NCBI GenBank assembly: GCA_015179125.1 | Contig: WHVA01000082.1 | Coordinates: 124,001-188,000 of the forward strand | From: Gautieria morchelliformis | Lineage: Eukaryota > Basidiomycota > Agaricomycetes > Gomphales > Gomphaceae | Direction: 5' to 3' | Length of the DNA: 64,000 nucleotides | In this document: positions 37,615-49,136 of the stretch, in pieces | Position numbering within the stretch: the stretch's first letter is position 1 | Layout: each line of letters begins with the position of its first letter | Position numbers and translations under genes: made by a program | Notes under the pieces: model-generated | What the model was told of the DNA's origin: nothing | What the model saw: the letters and a program-made list of their open reading frames with translations, nothing else | Database searches by the model: none

Positions 37615-39911
37615 CTACGGCTGTAGGGTGAGTTCGAGGACGAGTCGTCCCGCGACTCGTCCTCCTGGCTTCAATGAGCCAGGTTTGGCTTCGGCGCCTG
37701 GGTGATCATGCTCACCCGTGGCCCTTTGTCCTCGTTCTTCGATTCGTCGTCGTTGAATGAGACCTTGCCCATGGGGATCACCTCGTTTCCCTTGCGAATT
37801 GTCCCTGGGCTCGAGAAGTCCAAGGTTATGCCGAATCTCCTTAGGAACGGTGTCCCTAAGATCGCGTCGTAATATTCGACGTATGTCCCACGACCAAACT
37901 TGATGGTCGTGTTCATTCCATAGTTGATCGTGGAACGGCTGCCTATGCAGGCTAGCTGCAGCACGATTGGTTGCTCCAGGGAGAACGTCTTCATCCCTGT
38001 AGCTCACGTGAACTCGGGGGACAGCAGTACCCCTTCGCTGCCGCTATCTAGCAGGCAGTGGGCTTTTACGCCGTTTATTTCCCAGTACCCTGATAGGGTA
38101 CGGTTCTCACTGCGCGGACACGTTGGCCGCGTCCTGTGTTTGCTTCGGTGGTGATACACCGGCTCGGCCGCCTTGTCTGGCATGACCGATGTGCGTGCCG
38201 CCATGACCTTCGTGGCGGTTTCGTCTTCCAGTGCGAATCTGATCGCGCTGGACCTGTAGGTGGTGTCCTCCACCTCTTCATCCCATTCATAGTATTGGGA
38301 CGGCTCAGGGTCCCACTCTTCAGCGGGCGTGTCTCCGTTATCCGGAGTGTCGTTGGGTTGGGGATCACCCTCCCCCTCTTCATCAATCTGTTGAAGAGAG
38401 TTTTGACCGAGATCCGTCTCCGGATCCTCAGCTTCACCGTCGTGCCTCACGGCCGCTGTCCTTATACCGGACCTAAGCCGGGGGCACTCTGCCTTCTTGT
38501 GGTCAGGTTGGCCGCATTCAAAGCATGTGGTGTTGCTTTGGCTGCCGCTGGGCCTGTCGTTGGGCCGGCCCGACGTTTTCGTTGGTGGGGCAGGTTGCGG
38601 GGATGACCCTGACGCTTGAGGCTGTTTAGCTTCAGGCGGGCGTCCAGCTTGTGCTGGGCGTGAGGGCGGTAGCCGTTGTCCTGTTCCGCTTCTCGCGAAC
38701 AGGCTGGGCCTGGTCAGGCCCGTTTGTGTCAACGGCTTGCTCCCTGTGAGCCGGGCAGTGCTTGCCGTTGCTGCTGCGCTTTCTGCGTGGTGCATCCCCA
38801 TGTTGTATCGGGATGCCTCCTCGATCATCCAGGCCGTCTCGAAGAGTTGCTCTATTGAGCTGCTCTCGGCATTATAGCCCTTTTTGAGGACCTCGTTGCG
38901 CAGCGCCGATACAAACCGTCTCCGGAACGTGTACTCGTCCGGCGGCTGTATCATATGTGCCGCGTATTTCGTGAGCTCGTTCAGCATCTCCTGAATGGTT
39001 TTCATGCCTTGCATGACCGCGTCGAATTTATTCGATGCGTGATGGTATGTCAGTGTGTGCAGGAACCTCTTTTGAAGGCCTTGCATCACAGATTCCAGCG
39101 TCCAGCTGCGAGTGCCCACATAGCCGACCTGCGTGTCAATGCTGGTTGTCCCTAGGAGGCAATTCATTTTTAGCCATCGTAGGATGGCTGCCACGAAGAT
39201 TTCAAACTCTTCGAGGTCCGATCCCCCTGCATATGGCTCGGGGTGGGCCAATTTTACGCCGGCCTTCGCTAGCGCAGACTTCTCCAGGTCTGTGTCCGCG
39301 GCGTCTAACGCCACGCGGATCATCCGTGTGATCCCGTCGTACGGCTCCATTGGTATGATGTCGGCCTGGTCAGGGATTCCCTGGCCTTCCGTTGGGGCCA
39401 TTGATCGCTCACGCGGTTGTGATGCCGCGCGGGGCAGGCTGTTATATGCCCTGACGGGCCCCGGGCCCGGATTGGGCTCGGGATCGGGAGCATTTTGTGC
39501 TCCCAGTTCCGGGGGCGTTTTGTGCCTGGTGTCCCCGGTCAGTCCCGCGTTACGGATCCGTAGCCTGCTGTTGTAGGCTGCGCGCGCTTGCCGTGCGTCC
39601 TGTACGGCTTGCGTGAGCTGCTCGTTGGGCAGCTGAGCGGTGTGGCTGTGGGCCACCGTCTCTTCAGCGTTCTTCGCTAGTAGCTCAAGTGCCCGTGTGT
39701 GGCGGCGCGCGGCTGCGGCTTCTTTACGCTGCCAGTGTGAGACTTCGAGCTCTAAGCTCTCGGTCGTCGTTTCCGAGTCAGGCTCTGAGGCGACCTGCTC
39801 CCTAACGATCTGTTGGATCGTTTTACGGCTGTCCGTTGGGACAGCCAGTTGTTCCTGAGGTTCGTTCCCAAACCTTATGTCCTGTTCGACCGGGACGGCT
39901 GGCGGCGGCAT
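37615..39911 (-). pseudogene. Gypsy D gag and protease region
   Basis: Gag-type helical protein with a CCHC zinc knuckle, an acidic Pro-rich linker and an aspartic protease motif (LLDSGSEG, then ILGTPFLRR). Fossil, broken. Confidence 0.8.
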
Positions 39912-39923
39912 TCGCTGTTTGTC

Positions 39924-40697
39924 TCACTCCTTTCGGCGCGCGTCGCGACTGCGTTCGTTAGCTGCGGACTGTCGCGAGCTCGGACGAGTTGCGTCGCGTT
40001 CCCCACATGGGTGGAGTGCTTTCTGGACGTCCTCCAGCATGGCTGCGTCTTGCAGCCTGACCTCCTCCGCCTGGTGGAGCTCCTTGCCGATTGCCATTAG
40101 GGCGGCGGCGGCATTGTCAAGCTGCGATGCCAGCTGATCGTGCTTGTGGCGCGTCAGCGTGCTTCGGTGCAGCACAGCCTGCACCTGTTTGTTCAGGGCC
40201 TCTGCCGTCTCGTGGTCGATGGCGTGAGCCCTCGAGCTCTTGCGACTAGAGCTCGAGTATTCCGAGTCCTGACCATCGTCTGGGGCTCGTCTTTTTTGCC
40301 GTCGTCCCCCTTCAGGGACGATCGTCGTCGCTCTACTTCGTGAGCGTCGGTTTGAGTCGTGGCTTTGTGCCCGCCTCGACGTTGTTGCTCTACCGTCTGA
40401 CGATGGCGAGACTTCTCTGCCCTTTCCTTTGTCCTTGGGCAGAGGGAGATGGGGGGGCGGTGCCGGCTCGTTGATCGGTGTCGTCTCTTCTTCAGCCACG
40501 CTCGATGAGACGTGGTCGGGGTTTTCCTCATCCTCTACTGAGGGGACGAGGGTGGTGAGATCTACGATCTCTCCATCTTCTATCGTCCTGTTCTCTTGGT
40601 CCAGGATAGCGTCAGCCGTCATGTCACTGGGCTGCGCCTGGGGTGTGGACCTCGAGCTCGTCGCTCGTGTCTGTCTTCGACTGCGTGGAATCATCAT
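39924..40697 (-). other. Accessory ORF upstream of gag in Gypsy D, 257 aa
   Basis: An open frame ending 12 bp before the gag start. It is Ser/Arg-rich and mostly disordered, with an acidic middle (VPSVEDEENPDHVSS), a basic RS-like stretch (SHDSNRRSRSRATT), and a helical C-terminal third that may form a coiled coil. The family is not recognised. Confidence 0.55.
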
Positions 40698-41206
40698 GCT
40701 CGCAGCCGACAGTAGAAGGTCTACTGGAGGGTCTCAACGATGTTTAGTCGTCGATGCAGCGATATTTTTCAAGATTGCTTCGAATCCACTATCGGTTGGT
40801 CGCATGGCGATCAACCGCAGGATAGTTCAAAAAGGTGTAAAGATGTCTATCTTAAGCCTTAGGTCACAAGAGCACGACAGAACTTGACCAATGTGTGGTA
40901 TTCTGATGCTACGTAGTGACAGTGTAAGGGTAAGATGCGACGGGGACCGCTAGCCGGTTCCCACGCATAAACTATACAGTGGGTCCCTAAGGGGCCCACT
41001 GGGATTATGTAATAACTAATGTACATGTAGATACACGGGTTATTTACACCTGGTCCTGTGACCAGCACCCCAAGTCAATATGTATGGCGCGTGCATTGAG
41101 GGGCCACCACAAGGTACTGAACTTCGAGGGCGAACTTTCCTGGGTATTAGAGCTCATAAGGTTTTCTCTGATCTCTTTTTTATTTCATGCGCTAACATTT
41201 TAATAG
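40698..41206. other. Right flank of Gypsy D, no gene
   Basis: No LTR boundary could be placed. A short palindrome GGGTCCCTAAGGGGCCCAC lies near 40981-40999. The right 40 bp are T-rich and lead to a splice-acceptor-like TAG before the next feature. Confidence 0.35.
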
Positions 41207-41812
41207 ATAGGTGGTACAAGTGGCGTGGACATCAACACCCCTCCCAAGATTGAGTATTTCAAGTTCTTCCACACCCAAGATGGCAGCAGTGCCCCAGTCC
41301 TTCGTCGAGGTGGCGCGCGGCATTATAGCAAGCCACCCACTAGCATGCATCGTGACGCCGCTCCTCCTGTTATGCCTGCCGTTCCCCCCATCCACATCAA
41401 TTTCCCTGCCGACATCTTTCAGCATCTACAGGTGTCTCACCACTCTCGTCCCAAATGGGGCCGCTCCCCATCACCCAGTGATTGTGTGGCAAGTCCGGAC
41501 GACAATGCACCAGTGGACGACTCGCCTACCCCCACCACCATCAGGGAGTGGATCACGCACTTGGAGATGCAGCACCTCGCGTACAAGAGGTGGGATTTTC
41601 TGCGACAGAAGTTTGCCGAGGAAGAGTCGATGGATATGCTCATTAGCAGCCTCGCAAGACTATTGCTTGTGAACTTGAAGGTTGGGTATAGTCTCAAGAT
41701 GGTTGATGCAGTGTTTATCTTGGAACAGCTTGAAGTGGCAGGGAAGCGGTATGGTTTTGCGGTAGGTGCTCAGGATGATGACAGGCAGAGGTCTAAGAAA
41801 GCCAGATATTAG
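41207..41812 (+). CDS. 3'-terminal exon of an unidentified gene (5' exons missing)
   Basis: The frame is open from 41207, directly after a TAG that also resembles a splice acceptor, to a stop at 41812. There is no in-frame ATG before 41345, so either the start is at 41345 (155 aa) or, more likely, this is the last exon of a longer gene. The N-terminal half is Pro/Ser-rich; the C-terminal half, from TIREWITHLEMQH, looks like a small helical SAM-like domain (conserved WDFLRQKFAEEE..). I recall similar small proteins in agaricomycete genomes but know no function. The family D element fossil lies immediately upstream and may have displaced the 5' part. Confidence 0.45.
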   Translation: MGGTSGVDINTPPKIEYFKFFHTQDGSSAPVLRRGGARHYSKPPTSMHRDAAPPVMPAVPPIHINFPADIFQHLQVSHHSRPKWGRSPSPSDCVASPDDNAPVDDSPTPTTIREWITHLEMQHLAYKRWDFLRQKFAEEESMDMLISSLARLLLVNLKVGYSLKMVDAVFILEQLEVAGKRYGFAVGAQDDDRQRSKKARY

Positions 41813-42296
41813 ATGTTTTGGTAATACATTTTGATACAGCACAAACCTGTGACTTGGTATTTAGATGAAAATATCAGTTGGGGCTTTCAGGGAATGAGTG
41901 TGATGATGTGCACCTTGGTACATGATATATGCATGAAAATAAAAATAAAAAGCTGTGTCTGTCAGCGTTGGGCATCAGCCACATGACTAAGTTGACGAGA
42001 AAACAGTGTTCATCAGTGGAAAGGATCTCCTAAAGCTTTCACTTTTGGAGCAGTGTAGAGTATCAAGTAATAGTAGTAAAAGTGTTGCAAGCTAAGTCAT
42101 ACAGTGATAAAATAGCATATATGCAGGCACTTGGCAAGGAGTTCACTGTCTCTGTGCCTGTCTCCTGAGGCAGCCAATTGGTATGTTCATCCAGGGAGCT
42201 ATTATCAGGATTCCCAGATAGAGTCTGAAGAAATCATTATCCCTGGTGGTCTTGTAGGATCATGGATAACACAGCGGTTGGTTATGGAGTTGCTCA
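41813..42296. other. Intergenic stretch, no gene recognised
   Basis: AT-rich flank with A/T runs near 41935-41950. No gene is seen. Confidence 0.35.
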
Positions 42297-42824
42297 TAGG
42301 GCTCCACACCGTGCCGTACAACCACGGCTGTATGGTGCCATATTATGGCCACAGCACCTGTATTGTCAAGGGTCTGTGTGTGCTGCTGACGGTATGGTAT
42401 ATGGTATGCAATGGGAAAACCCCGAAAACCTTGTAGCCGAGCCCAAAAATACATCCGCCGATGGGCGCTACTGCTGGTAGGCAGGCCAGATTTACGTGGT
42501 GCTCATGCTCCCATTCACCCCCTGCTGACATTCCGCCACGCGTGCACACACCGTAGCGAGCAGCTGGGTGTGATATTATCAATATAGTTTTGCTGCCGGT
42601 CGCATGCAGTAAGGAATTCTCATAACTGCTCTAAGTTTAGGCCAAGCTATAATAGATCAGCCATATGAATCCATCAACCATAATACGGACGGTACCGTAC
42701 CTGTACCGTACATACCGTCAGAGGGGTGAGGTGTTGATCTATGGACAGTATACAGTCTGCCATATCTGTCAACTTGCTGTACATTATACGGCCGTAGCTG
42801 TAATATGGACGGTGTGCAGCCCTA
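42297..42824. mobile_element. hAT-type MITE, 528 bp
   Basis: The ends are TAGGGCTCCACACCGT (left) and, inverted, TAGGGCTGCACACCGT (right), 15 of 16 matching. A perfect 8-bp target duplication GTTGCTCA flanks it (42289-42296 and 42825-42832), as expected for the hAT superfamily. Subterminal DNA is rich in CGTAC/GTACGG motifs (for example around 42690-42720), which resemble hAT transposase binding sites. No transposase is encoded, so it depends on an element elsewhere. The intact target duplication indicates a fairly recent insertion. Confidence 0.88.
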
Positions 42825-44162
42825 GTTGCTCATGGCCTTCATCTTTGCAAATTCACATGATCCCTCTTTGAAAAAATCATTGAAGCCTCAGGCAAGCATG
42901 ACTTTGGCTTTACTGCTAAGTATGCAATGTCAAGGGATTGCAGAGCCATTACACTGAATATATTTCAATGATATGTGCACCAGACTTCAAACCCAACATT
43001 GTGTTCTGCATGACGGGTGCCTAAATTATGTTCCTAGGCAATCCCATTGCCTGACAGGTGCTTATATAAATGGCCGGAACCAAGTACATGCAAGTGAAAC
43101 AGGCCCATGCACAGCCTCCCCTCCGCAGTGTTGACTATCACTGAGGAGGTGAGTTTATTAGTGTATCTTCGTAAAATAGGTAGCTTTCCCTTATATTACT
43201 AGTGTTGATTATAGAACACTAAATAGTCTCCTGAAGGTTCCATCCATTGAACTACTGGTCTATAATATTCCACTGTGTCCATACCGAGTTACTACATGAA
43301 TATGTTGAATCTATCCATATATACAAGAACATACCAAGCACCAATGGGAATCTTGATAGGACCAAAGCAGAAGCATATTACCTCGCTACGGTATTGATAA
43401 AGCTGTCCCATAAGCATCAGTATGCATTGATCAAAGGCTAGCATAAGAGCACAGATGTCTCCTGTAGTATACCCTTCTGTACTTCAAGCTCCTCCCTACA
43501 ATATTTGAACATGGTGGCAATGCTAGCCATTCCTCTCATACCACCAATACTGGACACAACTTCAGAGGGATGAACATATTTGTACAGCTTATATGGGTCA
43601 GTGATCCTGGACATAATCAGTACGTATTACATGTATGGGTGGTTTCTGCCTTTTTTGGATGAACATGTCGTGTTGTCTTCCTTGTGTCAGGTGATTTGTG
43701 TACCACAGCATGCGGTGTTGGCATATTTTCTGCTTTTGTCAACAGTCTTACTGCCACACCTTTTCATCACCTCATGTGGGTGGCTTTACCATGTGGCTGC
43801 TCCTCGTGGTGGCATACTTAGCCATACCAGCAGCACCTAGGTGCATTACCAGCAATGCAGACACCTCAGCTCTGGTCTGGGGGCTGGAGGCTATGTGGGG
43901 GCCGTGAGGCCCATGTTGGTATGTTGTCTTCATGAACATACTGTTCTGAGAGCAGAAGTGGCCAGATGGGAAGCAGAAGCAGAACTGAAGAGGAGGGCAT
44001 CCCCTGATAATCCTTGCTAATCTATCCTAGCACAAATACTGAGCTGACAAACACACTATTCATTGCACCATCACATAAAGCATCATATAACAAGTATGCT
44101 GTACAGTTACACATTATAACAACAAATATTGTCACAATGTTTCTACAGCAGGATACTTATTT
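42825..44162. other. Repeat-like intergenic stretch, no gene recognised
   Basis: Short coding-like fragments occur on the plus strand near 43260-43450, but no family is recognised. The stretch is AT-rich and probably made of decayed transposon sequence. Confidence 0.35.
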
Positions 44163-45397
44163 CTACAAATACCTTGAATGTGTCATCCAGCCCTCGCAAT
44201 GCTCTGCAGTAATGGTGGCAAGGGCAGTGTGAAAGAACAATAGTACAGAACCTTGGTCTTTAGCATCAACCACCTGCCAAAAGGTATCCCCATGACACCT
44301 GAGGTAAGATTTCAGATATGAAAAGGCTTCTTCAATTGGGTTGAGGTCCGGTGAATAAGGCAGCAAGTAGTGTAGCCGTACACCACTGTTAAAATGCTTA
44401 GCCTCCATTGAAACATAAAAAACAACAGTAAATGACTTACTGCTCCTGGCAAATTTCTGAGACTTCTGCTGCATGGTGAATAGCGCAATTGTCCATGACA
44501 AGCACACTGCGGCGCTCAGGCCATGGGTTCATATGAGGCATGAGGTTGGTGATGAACTGGATAAATGAGGCTGAATCATAAGCCCCTTCCCGCACATCCG
44601 AGTATATTATACCCTCTGCACTAAGGGCCGGTAAGAGAGAATACCTATATAATCCAAATGAATCAACAGTAGATGCACAAAGGAATATACACTCACCCAG
44701 TACCTCGTACAAACTTAGCTTTCACTGAAGCTCTCTTTCCCTTGGGAGCCCATCCATTCAGACGATATGTGGTGCGACAATCAATACGGCTCTCGTCGAT
44801 AAACACAAGACCTCCGGGGACTCATGACCAATTTTGAAACCAAATAGAGTGTGCAAATTTTCATTGCGCTGGCAGCGACCTTGGACAGCTGTGGAAAGCA
44901 TGAGTAGACTAGAAGAGGGTGAAGCATTAGAACATACCTTTTTGTGGGTGAGACCAAGGTCTGTCATTGTGTCCCATAAGGTGCTGATTCCAACTGTTAT
45001 CCCATACAGGCGCTGCATGATTGTTTGTATCTCGTCCAAGTATAGGTCAGGGAACTGCTCTGTAAGCCGAAGAAGAAACTACAGTAATATACAAAGTGAG
45101 AAAATATGATCATCTTCACTCTGTAGTGGAAATGCTTACCTCCATTTCCTCTGGAGTCATAATCTTCCTTCTATTTCCCATCTTTCCATGTCCCTGCACA
45201 ACTACCTCACCAGTAGTACGCCACAATTGGAGGATGCGCTCGACAACATGTTTTGACATGTTCAGATCAAGTGCGATGTCATCGATCTTCTTCTCCCACG
45301 TGAACCATTGTAAATTACATGCTTCCAGAGGTTTCAGAGTACGTTTGATGCTCCTTTGGTGTTCAGGCAGGTAGCGAGGCATCCAGTACAAGTACAA
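44163..45397 (-). pseudogene. Tc1/mariner-type (DDE_3) transposase pseudogene
   Basis: Minus-strand reading starts with a helix-turn-helix region (MSKHVVERILQLW, 45397-about 45138) and continues with TIMQRLYGITVGISTLWDTM. The DDE residues are FIDESRID, VMDNCAIHH and SPDLNPIEEAFSYLK. Four introns of about 49-61 bp with GT..AG ends are needed (for example 45137-45077 and 44460-44395), which is unusual for an active transposase but common in fungal relatives. In the exon near 44800-44890 the frame changes twice (LSKVAA / QRNENLHTLFGFKIGH / LVFIDE), so the gene is dead. Terminal inverted repeats were not found. It would have cut and pasted its element at TA sites. Confidence 0.8.
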
Positions 45398-45408
45398 GTA
45401 TGTAATAT

Positions 45409-45432
45409 CACGTGAGCGTCACGTGTCACGTG
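45409..45432. promoter_or_regulatory. Cluster of three CACGTG sites
   Basis: CACGTG occurs at 45409-45414, 45420-45425 and 45427-45432. It lies 12-35 bp upstream of the transposase ATG on the minus strand, so it may be a promoter element for a bHLH factor or part of the transposon end. Function is inferred only from the motif. Confidence 0.35.
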
Positions 45433-45764
45433 ACGTGTTACACATCAAAGAGAATAGTGTGTGCAGAGATAGGAAGTCCAGGTAGCCCTGAAAAAATAGT
45501 TACATGTAATTATTGTAAATATACGTTATATACAATAGTTTAGAGTGTTACAATCAGCATTTATGGCCTTGTAGAAAGCTAAAAGGCTGGAAAGGTGCTC
45601 AATTAGTATGCAGCCCTCCCCTTCCCTAAACCATTCAGTATACAATTCCATTAGTTTTCAAACATTTATACATGTATATTACTCTAGTCTGAGAATGCTA
45701 CATCCTCTGCTTATGCTATATTGGTATCATAATGGTGCATATAAGCCTATTTTTTCGAATATTA

Positions 45765-45945
45765 GAATCTGCATAATAAGCTATATATTTTGTACTAAAT
45801 GGTAGATACTATATCATATATAGTTATTACAAAACATCAGGTCTTATTATCCACTAGTTATCGAGGTATACATGTTTCTTTCTGAACGGCTGTCAGGGAG
45901 TCAAAATTCAGACTCCACCTTATGTACCCGGAACAGCTGTAAGCG
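45765..45945 (+). repeat. Fragment of a Copia LTR (inverted relative to 750-1395)
   Basis: This matches, as reverse complement, the Copia LTR parts at about 750-801 and 1280-1395, reading continuously across the place where the solo LTR sits in that copy. It ends at TTATCCAA (45948-45955), close to where LINE 2-associated DNA begins. The 45398-45764 stretch before it holds no recognised gene and may be more of the same LTR, too diverged to align by eye. Confidence 0.6.
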
Positions 45946-45957
45946 CCTTATCCAAGT

Positions 45958-46195
45958 TTCCCACACGTGGTGCCAGCGCGCTGTGCCTGGGTGCCGTTGA
46001 GCCGCCTAGGGCGGCTTCACCCATACCATCTAGGCGCTCAAGAGCCGCGGCTTCATGGCTCAGCCCAGGCTTGTCAAATCCTGAGCCGGGATTTTTGGGA
46101 CGGCCTGGAGACGGCTACGGCCTGGCTCGGCTTGGCCTGTAAGGGCTCGGCTCCGGCTTTGTTGCGGCCTAAGCCGGGCCCAGGAAAACACTACG
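45958..46195. other. GC-rich segment before LINE 2
   Basis: A sharply bounded GC-rich block with repeated GGCTCGG/GCCGGG motifs separates the Copia LTR fragment from the truncated LINE 2 reading frame. No gene is recognised. Because TTATCCAA-like sequences flank the whole block plus LINE 2 (45948 and 50728), it may have entered together with LINE 2, for example by template switching. Confidence 0.35.
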
Positions 46196-46591
46196 GGTTG
46201 GACAACAACAGACACCCTACATTACACGGTCTTGAAGGCGAAGGACACTTGGCGGAAGGGCAAAGTCTTAGGGGCACTGTTCCTTGACATAAAGGGGGCC
46301 TTCCCCAGTATCATACTCGACAAGCTCATTGACAACATGCGCCATAGGGGTATTCCATGCGAGTACATGGACTGGATACGAAACAAGGTCGAAGGTAGAG
46401 TGACCGTAATCAACTTCAATGACTACTGCGCATCCGCAGAGCCCATCAGGAGAGGCATGGACCAGGGCTGCCCCCTGTCCGGCATCACATACCAGTACTA
46501 CAATGCTGACATGCTAGACATCACAAATGAAAACGATGGTGAAGACGCAGTTGCATTTGTCGACGATACCATGCTACTAGCTGAAGGTGCC

Positions 46592-47866
46592 TGTCATGAT
46601 TGGTTTTCAAGCGTTAATATTGTGTATTAGTGAACACAGTGAATGCCCGAATAACTTGTGCGAATAAGTATGCCGTTCGGCGAATAGGTGAACCAATGAA
46701 TGTTCACAAGGTAAGAGGGTTCGCCTAAACGGGGCTCGCCCTATCTACAGTCGTAGCGAAATAGCCCGTGGTTCTTGACGATGTAACGTGCAAGGTCTCA
46801 CGGAAGGGCTGTCTAAGTCTCGACAATCCCTTCGCTGGCGAAGGTGCTCCTTCGGAGCCCTTCGCCAACAGCACAGAAAATAGTTCGAAGGCTAAGGTAA
46901 CGAAGATGAAGTATGAGAACTCACCAGTGATGCCTAAGTCCTTTGCTGGTCGAAGATAGAAATCTCCAAGAGAAGGCTTAAGACGATGATCACAGTGAGG
47001 TCAAGTTTGCACAAGATGCACGACGTATGATAATTGAACTGGGGAATATACATGCGAATGTAAACTACTTATATCGAATGCTCGTAAGGTATCAGCGAAT
47101 AGGAAAGAGGCCGTCACGAGTCAGGGTTAGATAGGGGTGCGCAGCCATGATACAACATAGATGAAATAAACATACAATAGAATGTGAGAAGAGGGAGAAC
47201 ATGAAGCAACGGAGAGTAAAGGTGGCGAAGGCACTTATGGACAAAACCATGTCTTGGGACCCGCATACATGCTACCCTGCATGGAATCTTGGTCTACTGG
47301 GTTGATTCCGCATGGCCTATGGAGGGGATGTCCTGCGAACATACTTTGACCATACGAACGCCCAATGGGGTTGGATTTAAGAAGACGATGGGGTTAATGA
47401 TGGACCATCATGCCGGGTGAATGGTATTGATCGTTCTTGATGGTGTGCCTGCTGGCGAATGATGCGAGCAGTGAATAGCCGTTCGGCGAAATGCAAGGAA
47501 GGGCGAACAGAGGCGACATAGGGGAGGAGAGGTCAAGGTGGAGGGCGAAGCCAAGCGAACACTGGGGAGGAGTAGCAAAAGGGAAAATGGGGGTACCAAG
47601 GTGCAGGAAATGCACAGGTCATGACAGCCCAACTATTAGAACACCATCAGAAGAGGGTCAAGCAGAGGAGGTGGTAGGCCCAGTGATGACTGCCGAGTCA
47701 GTCCCAGGACGTCAATCGTGCGTTTGACGGCGCGGCTATGGTAGTTGGCACGAACAGCGAGAGTTGGTTGCTGAACATAACAATGGTGATCAGAACGAAC
47801 ACGAAGATGGGGTGAGAAAATAGGAGAACTGAGCTTTTGAGTATGGGAGATAAACGCGTCATGACA
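46592..47866 (+). repeat. Solo LTR, Gypsy family C
   Basis: The 1275-bp copy runs from TGTCATGATTGG to CGCGTCATGACA, with inverted TGTCATGA ends and a target duplication GTGCC/GCGCC (46587-46591 and 47867-47871, one mismatch). It splits the LINE 2 reverse transcriptase directly after the FVDD motif. It is the most CpG-rich of three family C copies (others at 16799-17738 and 50885-51545), hence the youngest. Confidence 0.85.
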
Positions 47867-49136
47867 GCGCCGATTTACAAGAGGCCTTCGACAAACTAGC
47901 TGACAGCATGAGCAGAGACCGCGGGGCACTAGTGTGGGCGAAAGATCACGACTGCCACTTTGTGCTTGATAAGTTTGGCTTGATGGGGTTCACCAGGAGG
48001 CGGGAAAAGGACCCAACAAGAACAAAAGGGTCCAGACCAGCCACCCGACCCTCGATATCAGTAGGGAACCAAACCATCCATCCGACTGAGGTGCACAAAT
48101 ATCTAGGCGTCATGCTCGACCAAGAACTGCAGTTCAAGCACCACACTGACTATGTGCTGAAGAAATGAGCCAAGCTCACAGACCAATACAAGAGGCTGGC
48201 AAAGATGTCCAAGGGGATAGCAGCAAAGCAAATGCGACAGTTCTTCATAGCGGTAGTGGTACCCAAAGTGCTATACGCGGCTGACATGTTCTTGGTTCCA
48301 GAATCCAAAAGCACGAAAGGCACGAAGGGCCTCATCAACAAGCTGAGCAGAGTACAGCGGCAGGCAACGCTAACAATAACTGGCGCGATGAAAACGACCG
48401 CCAAGGATGTACTAGACGCCCACACCAACTTACTACCATTCAAAATACTAGTATCCAAAATCATGCACTGCGCAGCAGTCCGACTGACCACTCTGCCTAG
48501 ACATCACCCCCTAGCAAAACATGTCAAGAAACTGGCGACTAGGTACATCAAGAAACACCAAACATCCCTCCATGAAATGCTACATACATTGCACCTACAA
48601 CCCCAGCGGATGGAGACCATAGACGTAGCCGTCGAGCCAAAATGGGCACCCTCTTTCATCACATGCATCCCCAAGACCAAACAGGAAGCGGTGGAAGAAG
48701 AAAGCATGGACCAGGCAGAGGTCAAGGTATATACAGATGGCTCAGCTGTAGATGGGGGTGTAGGGGCGGCGGCAGTACTATACAGAGGAGGAGTAGAGAA
48801 GAGAGTTGTGCGGAGGTACATGGGATCTATGGACGAGCACACGGTATTCGAAGCTGAGCTGCTGGGCGCTGCTATGGGAGCCAAACTGATGCGATGGGAA
48901 TGGGCGGGAGATCACATGCTGGGGGTGGACAACCTGGCCACCATCCAAACGACCAGAGAGGAGCATGCGATCTCAGGACAATATCTTGTCAATGCCGTAC
49001 ACGAGCAGGTGCGGGCCATCAATGCAGGGAGGACTGAGCGCAGCAACATAATGATGAGGTGGGTGCCAGGCCACGCAAGGGTGAGAGGCAACGAACAAGC
49101 AGACAAAGAAGCCAAGAAGGCGGCCAGCGGAGACTC

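Larger units (their letters stand above)
34442..41100 (-). mobile_element. Ty3/Gypsy fossil (family D) with accessory ORFs on both sides of gag-pol
   Basis: Minus-strand order: an extra 257-aa ORF (40697-39924), gag with CCHC knuckle (CFECGQPDHKKAEC near 38525-38485) and protease (LLDSGSEG, near 38040), reverse transcriptase (YMDD near 36900), RNase H (about 36500-36060), an integrase-tail segment (KLVPRYIGPYRV), a chromodomain-like end (EWLVDEIIAHRW), then a further 341-aa ORF (35489-34464). Neither end shows a recognisable LTR: the left end abuts the P450 pseudogene and the right end fades near 41100. The coding part is broken in about five places. I recognise no integrase core among its parts. 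Age cannot be set without LTRs. Confidence 0.8.

Noticed and set aside
41225-41344. Start of the 41-kb gene at 41225
   Set aside because: The codon there is GTG, not ATG, which is not expected to start a nuclear fungal gene. A splice-acceptor reading from 41207 is more likely.
47394-47930. Short frames within the family C LTR
   Set aside because: They are short, of skewed composition and inside a non-coding LTR bounded by a target duplication.
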